From Candidatus Gallimonas caecicola (GTDB lineage Bacteria > Bacillota > Clostridia > Christensenellales > Borkfalkiaceae), in assembly GCA_904394195.1 (NCBI GenBank), contig CAJFNH010000064.1:1-10956 (forward strand): a stretch of 10,956 bases of DNA. Direction: 5' to 3'. Below the pieces are notes generated by a model that was not told where the DNA came from, searched no databases, and saw nothing but the letters and a program-made list of their open reading frames with translations. Positions 7,087 through 10,956 of the stretch are shown piece by piece. The translations under genes and the position numbers were made by a program. The first letter of the stretch is position 1. Each line of letters begins with the position of its first letter.

Positions 7087-7141
7087 GAAATCGTGTGATG
7101 CAGGGATGTATCCGTGGGTTCAAATCCCACTCTCTGCGCCA
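7032..7141 (+). repeat. Exact 55-base tandem duplication of the tRNA-Ser 3' half
   Basis: Bases 7032-7086 (from anticodon position 2 through CCA) are repeated without a mismatch at 7087-7141, with no base between the copies. The base after each copy is also G, so identity at offset 55 runs for 56 positions. It then breaks on both sides (7031 C versus 7086 A; 7088 A versus 7143 C). Confidence 0.97.
7087..7141 (+). pseudogene. tRNA-Ser 3' half remnant
   Basis: This second copy has the 3' anticodon strand, variable arm, T arm, 3' acceptor strand, discriminator and CCA but no 5' half, so it cannot make a tRNA alone. Its 3' acceptor strand could compete with the true one for the 5' strand at 6997-7003 in the precursor. 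It may be a recombination scar, a slippage product or an assembly artefact. Confidence 0.85.
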
Positions 7142-7177
7142 GCAAAAAGCGAGGTCTTGTGACCCCGCTTTTTTGCT
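7141..7177 (+). terminator. Intrinsic terminator after tRNA-Ser
   Basis: AGCAAAAAGCG (7141-7151) pairs with CGCTTTTTTGCT (7166-7177) with one bulged T, topped by GGTC/GACC (7153-7156 with 7161-7164) and a TTGT loop. The U-rich 3' strand serves as the tract. The stem is nearly symmetric, so it could also stop minus-strand transcripts. It begins on the last A of the second CCA. Confidence 0.8.
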
Positions 7178-7337
7178 TTATTGTCCCCGAAAATCGGGAA
7201 AAAGCGTGAATTTTGCCGCTTCTTTGCGCTTATATCCGTCCATGACGTGCGTGCGGACAACACCCATCTTTCTGAAAAGAGGATACCGAGAAAATGATCT
7301 GACTTTTGCCTCAAAAAGGTATAGAATATATTTGCGG
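7178..7337. other. Intergenic stretch without a recognised gene
   Basis: No protein gene is supported on either strand. A small hairpin CCCGA/TCGGG lies at 7186-7198. AGAGGATACC at 7278-7287 resembles the start of the terminator stem at 7379-7388. TTTGCC (7305-7310) and TATATT (7327-7332), 16 bases apart, form a weak candidate promoter for the structured RNA that follows. Confidence 0.4.
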
Positions 7338-7410
7338 CGTCGGGGTATTCCGACCGGACATTTCAAGTCTGTCCGTATAGAGGATAACTTCCGGTTATCC
7401 TCTATTTTTT
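7338..7410 (+). ncRNA. Candidate structured small RNA
   Basis: Three hairpins follow one another almost without gaps. GTCGG/CCGAC is 7339-7343 with 7350-7354. CGGACA/TGTCCG is 7355-7360 with 7370-7375. A 12-bp terminator stem at 7377-7405 is followed by TTTTTT. The first two helices abut directly at 7354/7355 and could stack. No plus-strand gene follows until 9381, so this is not obviously a leader of anything, and the tRNA upstream already has its own terminator. A weak promoter (7305-7332) would start transcription near 7340. The sequence matches no RNA family I can name. Alternatives are a relic leader of a lost gene or a fail-safe terminator. Confidence 0.45.
7377..7410 (+). terminator. 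Strong intrinsic terminator (plus strand)
   Basis: A perfect 12-bp stem, ATAGAGGATAAC (7377-7388) with GTTATCCTCTAT (7394-7405), loop TTCCG, then T at 7405-7410. It faces the oppositely oriented terminator at 7415-7444. Confidence 0.85.
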
Positions 7411-7414
7411 GCAC

Positions 7415-7444
7415 AAAAAATCCCTGCAGCATAACGCTGCAGGG
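7415..7444 (-). terminator. Terminator of the four-TM membrane protein gene
   Basis: On the minus strand, CCCTGCAGC (7444-7436) pairs with GCTGCAGGG (7430-7422) around a five-base loop, followed by A then TTTTTT (7420-7415). It lies 17 bases after the stop codon of the gene ending at 7461. Confidence 0.9.
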
Positions 7445-7460
7445 ACCACACAGTGAACCC

Positions 7461-7979
7461 TTATTTAAGTTTGGAAACAAGCATAGCAACGCCGGATACC
7501 ACGCCGCCCGCCATGACGAAATATGCTCCCGTGCCTGCATTGAAGGAATTTCCTGCCAAAGACCCGATGGAGCCGCTGAAAACATACTGCGAAGCATACG
7601 TTGCCGCAAACGTGATGACGAGAGCAGCGATAACGATGACGAGGATCGCAAAAATCAGTTTCAGAATCCCTTTGAAGCGAAGAATTCCAAGTTTTCCAAG
7701 AATGACGATCAGGGTCGCAAGCACCGTAAGCACCAGCGAAACGATGGCGAACGCCTGCACAAGACCGATCGTCAGACCTCCCTCTTCCATCGCGAGCTCT
7801 ATCGCCGCATAATCGTCGAAAAGCCCGAAATTCGTGACATTTTCACCATTCAGAACCGTTGTGTTCATCGTGAAGAACGGAATACAGATTCCCACGACCG
7901 CGAGAACAAGCCCGACGGCCGCCATGATCATCATGAGCATGTCAAATAACCCGATTCTTTTTGCCTTCTTTTTAGCCAT
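7461..7979 (-). CDS. Small four-TM membrane protein, unrecognised
   Basis: This 172-residue protein belongs to no family I recognise. A basic N-terminus (MAKKKAKR) precedes four hydrophobic segments at about 14-37, 71-94, 104-127 and 150-168, so both ends are predicted cytoplasmic. The first extracytoplasmic loop (about 38-70) is polar and acidic with NTT, NVT and FDD; the second (about 128-149) is Ser/Gly/Asn-rich. This arrangement resembles tetraspanning proteins of unknown function in Clostridia. An AAAGGAGAGAGG ribosome binding site just upstream of 7979 supports the start. A -10 box at 8013-8008 and a strong terminator at 7444-7415 indicate a single-gene transcript. No catalytic motif is visible. 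Confidence 0.85.
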   Translation of the reverse strand: MAKKKAKRIGLFDMLMMIMAAVGLVLAVVGICIPFFTMNTTVLNGENVTNFGLFDDYAAIELAMEEGGLTIGLVQAFAIVSLVLTVLATLIVILGKLGILRFKGILKLIFAILVIVIAALVITFAATYASQYVFSGSIGSLAGNSFNAGTGAYFVMAGGVVSGVAMLVSKLK

Positions 7980-8007
7980 AAACCTCTCTCCTTTCGGATT
8001 TTTCTCT

Positions 8008-8013
8008 ATTATA
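8008..8013 (-). promoter_or_regulatory. Probable -10 box of the four-TM protein gene
   Basis: A consensus TATAAT lies at 8013-8008 on the minus strand, about 30 bases before the ATG at 7979. The matching -35 position (about 8036-8031) reads only TTTTCT, so the promoter is incomplete by consensus. Confidence 0.45.
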
Positions 8014-8089
8014 CTACAAACACAAAGAAAAGAAAAGACTTTCGGGGAAATTTTACAAAAAAATTTATTACTTTACAAAGTATACGAAT

Positions 8090-9193
8090 TCAACGGGAAA
8101 GTTCTGCCTTGACCGTCTGCAGCGCGGCGGAAACGGTATCATTCATATCAAAATATCTGTACTGTCCCAGACGTCCGCCGAACACGACCTTCTCCTCCCC
8201 TTCCGCAAGTGCCCGGTACTGCTCGTAAAGCCTTGTATTCTTTGCATCGTTGACAGGATAGTAGGGCTCGTCTCCCCTCCTCCACTCCACCGGATATTCG
8301 CGCGAAATGACCGTCTTGGGCTGCGTGCCAAATTCAAAATGCTTATGTTCGATGATGCGCGTGAACGGCACGTCCGCCGCAGTATAGTTGACCACTGCGT
8401 TTCCCTGAAAGTTCGCCATATCCAGAGTCTGCGTTTCAAAGCGCAGCGAGCGGTATTCAAGCGCTCCGAAACGGTATCGGTAATAGGCATCGATGGGCCC
8501 CGTATAGATCACGCGCCGCGCATGGGCAAGAAACTCATCGCGGTCGGCAAGAAAATCGCTCTTTAACTGCACATCGGCATCGGCAAGCATTTTTGCAACG
8601 AGCCTGGTATATCCCCCCACGGGGATCCCCTGATAGCGGTCGTCAAAATAATTGTTGTCAAAGGTATAGCGTACGGGAAGACGGCGGATGATAAAGGCGG
8701 GGAGTTCGCTGCACGCCCTGCCCCATTGTTTTTCCGTATAGCCTTTGATCAGTTTTTCATAGATCGTTCTTCCGACCAGGCAGAGCGCCTGCTCCTCCAG
8801 GTTTTTCGGCTCCTCCACATGTTCTGCCTCACACTCGCTCGCGATGCGCGCCTGAGCCTGGGCGGGCGTGAACACGTCCGGCCAAAGCTTTGTGAATGTA
8901 TTCATATTAAAAGGAAGATTGTAACACTCATTGTGATAGCGCGCGATGGGATGATTGACAAACTGATTGAATGGAGCAAACCTGTTTACATAGTCCCAGA
9001 TCTTCGGGTCAGATGTATGAAAAATGTGTGCCCCGTAACGATGGACGTTGATGCCTTCGACGCTCTCGGTGTAAACATTGCCGCCAATGTGTTCGCGTTT
9101 ATCAATGACAAGTACGCTCTTGCCTGCACGGGTAAGTTCATATGCGCACACGGCACCGTACAGTCCGCTGCCTACGATCAGATAATCATACAT
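8090..9193 (-). CDS. glf: UDP-galactopyranose mutase
   Basis: This 367-residue FAD enzyme interconverts UDP-galactopyranose and UDP-galactofuranose, supplying galactofuranose for cell-surface glycans. The N-terminal dinucleotide motif is IVGSGLYGAVCAYE (6-19). YGAHIFHT (53-60) carries the conserved active-site His. KQWG (155-158) has the uracil-contacting Trp W157. RRLPVRYTFDNNYF (170-183) has the substrate-phosphate Arg. FTRIIEHKHF (277-286) has R279. GRLGQYRYFDMN (340-351) has R341, Y347 and D349. These correspond to the residues known in the Klebsiella enzyme. Length is typical. The start has an AGGAG ribosome binding site, and a near-perfect promoter lies upstream. No glycosyltransferase is adjacent in this window, so the galactofuranose-using partner is elsewhere. 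Only an AT-only hairpin follows the stop; no convincing terminator. Confidence 0.97.
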   Translation of the reverse strand: MYDYLIVGSGLYGAVCAYELTRAGKSVLVIDKREHIGGNVYTESVEGINVHRYGAHIFHTSDPKIWDYVNRFAPFNQFVNHPIARYHNECYNLPFNMNTFTKLWPDVFTPAQAQARIASECEAEHVEEPKNLEEQALCLVGRTIYEKLIKGYTEKQWGRACSELPAFIIRRLPVRYTFDNNYFDDRYQGIPVGGYTRLVAKMLADADVQLKSDFLADRDEFLAHARRVIYTGPIDAYYRYRFGALEYRSLRFETQTLDMANFQGNAVVNYTAADVPFTRIIEHKHFEFGTQPKTVISREYPVEWRRGDEPYYPVNDAKNTRLYEQYRALAEGEEKVVFGGRLGQYRYFDMNDTVSAALQTVKAELSR

Positions 9194-9218
9194 ATTTTCA
9201 CTCCTGTAAGACCCCTAT

Positions 9219-9247
9219 ATTGTATCAAAAACCACAAACATTGTCAA
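9219..9247 (-). promoter_or_regulatory. Near-consensus promoter of glf
   Basis: Minus strand: -35 TTGACA (9247-9242), 17-base spacer, -10 TACAAT (9224-9219) with TGA in the extended -10 position. Transcription would start near 9212, about 19 bases before the ATG at 9193. The leader is short and includes the ribosome binding site. Confidence 0.88.
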
Positions 9248-9271
9248 GAAACGGAAGAAAAAAGCCGTTTC
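9248..9271. repeat. Inverted repeat abutting the glf -35 box
   Basis: GAAACGG (9248-9254) and CCGTTTC (9265-9271) form a 7-bp inverted repeat with a 10-base A-rich centre. It begins on the base next to the -35 hexamer. A second perfect palindrome, TTCTGCAGAA, lies at 9276-9285. Either could be a protein-binding site for glf or the divergent protease gene. There is no T-run to suggest termination. Confidence 0.4.
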
Positions 9272-9336
9272 ACAGTTCTGCAGAAATTTTCATAATTCTG
9301 TTACAAAATATTTACCTGCCGAATACATTGAACATT

Positions 9337-9342
9337 TATAAT
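9337..9342 (+). promoter_or_regulatory. Probable -10 box of the protease gene
   Basis: Consensus TATAAT at 9337-9342, with a second near-match TACAAT at 9344-9349, lies about 40 bases before the ATG at 9381. The best -35 candidate, TTTACC (9311-9316), has an overlong 20-base spacer, so recognition may need an activator or another sigma factor. Confidence 0.4.
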
Positions 9343-9380
9343 ATACAATGTAAGACCGATTGACAATTCAGGAGGTTATC

Positions 9381-10886
9381 ATGAAACGCACGGTCAGACG
9401 GTTTTTCATTGCACTTGCGGCACTGGTTTTTGTGTTCGCACTTGTTTTGAGCGGGTGCACATCGCAGTCCGCCTATGTCACGTCCATCGCAAAGACGGGC
9501 ACCAACGGCACGGAGGACATCTACACCATCACCTATTCGGACGGCTCGACAGATACCTTTACCGTGACAAACGGCACGGACGGCAAGGATGCCGAGGAGA
9601 TCGGTATCTCGGACATTTACGAGGCATATAAAGAACAGACGGGAAACTCCGACGTCACCTTTGAAGAATTTCTCGGTCAGTACCTCACGCTGAACACAGA
9701 TATGTCGTCCGCCATCAACTACAGCCTGCAGTCCGCCGCCAAGATCTACGCGGAATTTGTAGAAACCACGACGACAGGCGGCATCGGCGGCATTGGCGGG
9801 ATCTTCGGCCCGAGTTATTCCTCTTCGGACATTGCCGTTTCCACGGGCGCGGCGGTCATATACAGCATGGATCCGTCGGAGGACGGTTACACCTACTTTG
9901 TCACCAATTATCACGTTATTTACAACGATGACGCCGACGCATCCCGCAACAATGACGACGGCACAAAAATCGCGCGCAGCATCCATGCATATCTTTACGG
10001 CAGCGAAAGTTCCCCTGCCGCCGTAGATGAAAACGGCGACGGACAGGCCGATACCGACGCGGACGGCTATACCGTCTACAATTACGGCGACTATGCCATC
10101 GAACTGGAATATGTGGGCGGCAGTATCAATTATGACATCGCCGTTCTGCGCGCAAAGACGAGAGACGTGCTGGCGATCAATGAGAACGCAAAAGCGGTAA
10201 CGCTGGCAGACAGCTATTATGTCGGCGAAACGGCCATTGCAATCGGCAATCCCGAAGGACACGGATTGAGCGTAACACAGGGCATCATCAGTACCGAGAG
10301 CGAATATATTTCCTTGAGCATTGACGGCACCTCGCGCTCCTATCGCTCGATCCGCATGGACACCGCCCTTTACAGCGGCAATTCGGGCGGCGGTCTGTTC
10401 AACAAGAACGGCGAACTCATCGGCATTACCAATGCGGGCAATTCCACCGACCAGAATATCAACTATGCCGTTCCGCTCGAAGTCGTGCGCGGCACGGTCG
10501 ACAGCATCATCCTCTATGCAAACGACGGGAACAGCGAAACGAACGGCGTTTACCGTCTGATGCTCGGCGTTACCGTTTCCACACAAAATTCCAGATATAC
10601 CTACGACGCATCAAGCGGTTACGGAACAATTAAAGAAGAAGTGATCGTGGCTTCCGTTACTGCGGGCTCGCTGGCAGAATCGCTCGCCCTCTCCGCCGGA
10701 GACCACATTCTGTCCGTTGCCATCAACGGCACGACTTACGAGATCGACCGCTCCTTTGAGATCGAAAATCTTTCCCTCACCGTCCGCGCAAACGATATTA
10801 TTCAGATCGTCTATGAGCGGGACGGCGAAACCCTGACGACACAAAGCCATACCGTTTCCCTTGCCGATCTGACAGCGATAGACTGA
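9381..10886 (+). CDS. Lipoprotein HtrA/DegP-like serine protease with PDZ domain
   Basis: This 501-residue protein should be anchored outside the membrane: a basic n-region, a hydrophobic stretch 8-23 and the lipobox LSGC with C26. A small Firmicutes-type domain follows (about 33-70, YTITYSDGSTDTFTVTNG). Next come a helical region and a Gly-rich hinge TTTTGGIGGIGG (129-140), then a chymotrypsin-fold protease (about 150-380). The triad is visible as H178 (TNYHV), D252 (NYDIAVL) and S335 (SGNSGGGLF). A PDZ-like domain spans about 394-495. Compared with ordinary HtrA there is an Asp/Asn-rich insert (183-230) between His and Asp that includes DENGDGQADTDADG (216-229), resembling a calcium-binding loop. 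The start at 9381 is fixed by AGGAGG (9370-9375); an upstream in-frame ATG at 9360 lacks a site. The likely role is quality control or processing of envelope proteins; the substrate is unknown. Confidence 0.92.
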   Translation: MKRTVRRFFIALAALVFVFALVLSGCTSQSAYVTSIAKTGTNGTEDIYTITYSDGSTDTFTVTNGTDGKDAEEIGISDIYEAYKEQTGNSDVTFEEFLGQYLTLNTDMSSAINYSLQSAAKIYAEFVETTTTGGIGGIGGIFGPSYSSSDIAVSTGAAVIYSMDPSEDGYTYFVTNYHVIYNDDADASRNNDDGTKIARSIHAYLYGSESSPAAVDENGDGQADTDADGYTVYNYGDYAIELEYVGGSINYDIAVLRAKTRDVLAINENAKAVTLADSYYVGETAIAIGNPEGHGLSVTQGIISTESEYISLSIDGTSRSYRSIRMDTALYSGNSGGGLFNKNGELIGITNAGNSTDQNINYAVPLEVVRGTVDSIILYANDGNSETNGVYRLMLGVTVSTQNSRYTYDASSGYGTIKEEVIVASVTAGSLAESLALSAGDHILSVAINGTTYEIDRSFEIENLSLTVRANDIIQIVYERDGETLTTQSHTVSLADLTAID

Positions 10887-10890
10887 AACA

Positions 10891-10927
10891 AAAAAGAGCG
10901 TCTTCCGAACGAAGACGCTCTTTTTTT
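10891..10927 (+). terminator. Bidirectional intrinsic terminator
   Basis: AAAAAGAGCGTCTTC (10891-10905) pairs with GAAGACGCTCTTTTT (10911-10925) around CGAAC, with T-runs on both strands. It ends the protease transcript five bases after its stop and can also serve a gene converging from the right. Confidence 0.93.
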
Positions 10928-10932
10928 ATAGC

Positions 10933-10956
10933 TTACAATTCATAGTGCATGGGATT
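10933..10956 (-). CDS. Possible C-terminus of a convergent gene
   Basis: Read from the window edge on the minus strand, one frame gives NPMHYEL followed by TAA at 10935-10933, directly before the bidirectional terminator. The position is what would be expected for the end of a convergent gene, but seven codons are too few to identify or prove it. Confidence 0.3.
   Translation of the reverse strand, partial: NPMHYEL

Noticed and set aside
7178..7267. A 29-codon minus-strand frame starting MGVVRTHVMDGYKRKEAA, ending just before the tRNA terminator
   Set aside because: There is no usable ribosome binding site or promoter, and it is only the tail of a longer frame that runs antisense-like through the terminators and into the four-TM gene in another frame. 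Chance is the simpler explanation.
7059..7949. A 296-codon plus-strand open frame across the tRNA repeat, the intergenic region and the four-TM gene
   Set aside because: It begins inside the tRNA, crosses three terminators and runs antisense to a well-supported membrane protein with its own ribosome binding site. Its composition (Arg/His/Asp-rich) is typical of a shadow frame.
8042..8081. AT-only hairpin ACTTTGTAAAGT with T-run after glf (minus strand)
   Set aside because: The stem contains almost no GC pairs and has a very small loop, so it is unlikely to terminate efficiently; not listed as a terminator.
9336..10586. A 416-codon minus-strand frame opposite the protease gene
   Set aside because: It is the antisense shadow of a protein with signal peptide, catalytic triad and PDZ; its repeated VAVRVG-like composition reflects the complementary Asp/Thr/Ile codons.
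1..10956. CRISPR arrays, insertion sequences, phage or toxin-antitoxin genes
   Set aside because: No regularly spaced repeats, transposase or integrase motifs, or paired small toxin/antitoxin frames were found; the only exact repeat of note is the tRNA half copy.

Overview
The window looks like chromosomal DNA from a low-copy-repeat, fairly GC-rich member of the Firmicutes, probably a Clostridia-type bacterium. The evidence is strong AGGAGG-type ribosome binding sites, near-consensus sigma-A promoters with 17-base spacers, a lysine (L-box) riboswitch ending in a rho-independent terminator, an Hsp33 of Firmicutes/E. coli length, and a lipoprotein carrying a short domain (SDGSTDTFTVTNGTDGKD-like) common in Firmicutes surface proteins. 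The species-level identity is not readable from the sequence.

Layout. Positions 1-3696 (minus strand) are a tightly packed four-gene operon: a six-TM membrane protein with a charged C-terminal tail, a YqeM-like class I SAM methyltransferase, the redox-regulated chaperone Hsp33 (hslO), and a TPR protein cut by the window edge. Neighbouring genes overlap or lie 12 bases apart. Positions 3750-3826 hold back-to-back divergent promoters. Positions 3833-6905 (plus) are a lysine/diaminopimelate operon: lysine riboswitch, switchable terminator, asd, dapA, dapB. These three enzymes take aspartyl phosphate to tetrahydrodipicolinate, and the riboswitch should shut them off when lysine is plentiful.

Positions 6956-7177 hold a promoter, a complete tRNA-Ser(CGA) with encoded CCA, an exact 55-base tandem copy of the tRNA 3' half, and a terminator. 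Positions 7178-7460 have no convincing protein gene. They do hold a candidate structured small RNA (three consecutive hairpins, the last a strong terminator), then a terminator facing the other way for the next gene. Positions 7461-9193 (minus) hold an unrecognised four-TM protein and glf (UDP-galactopyranose mutase), each apparently with its own promoter. Positions 9381-10886 (plus) encode a secreted lipoprotein HtrA/DegP-like serine protease with PDZ domain, followed by a strong bidirectional terminator and probably the last codons of a convergent gene.

Most of the window is ordinary core metabolism and envelope biology. The parts that merit a second look are the tRNA half-duplication (biological scar or assembly join), the orphan structured RNA near 7338-7410, and the domain make-up of the lipoprotein protease. 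No clearly new multi-gene system was found.
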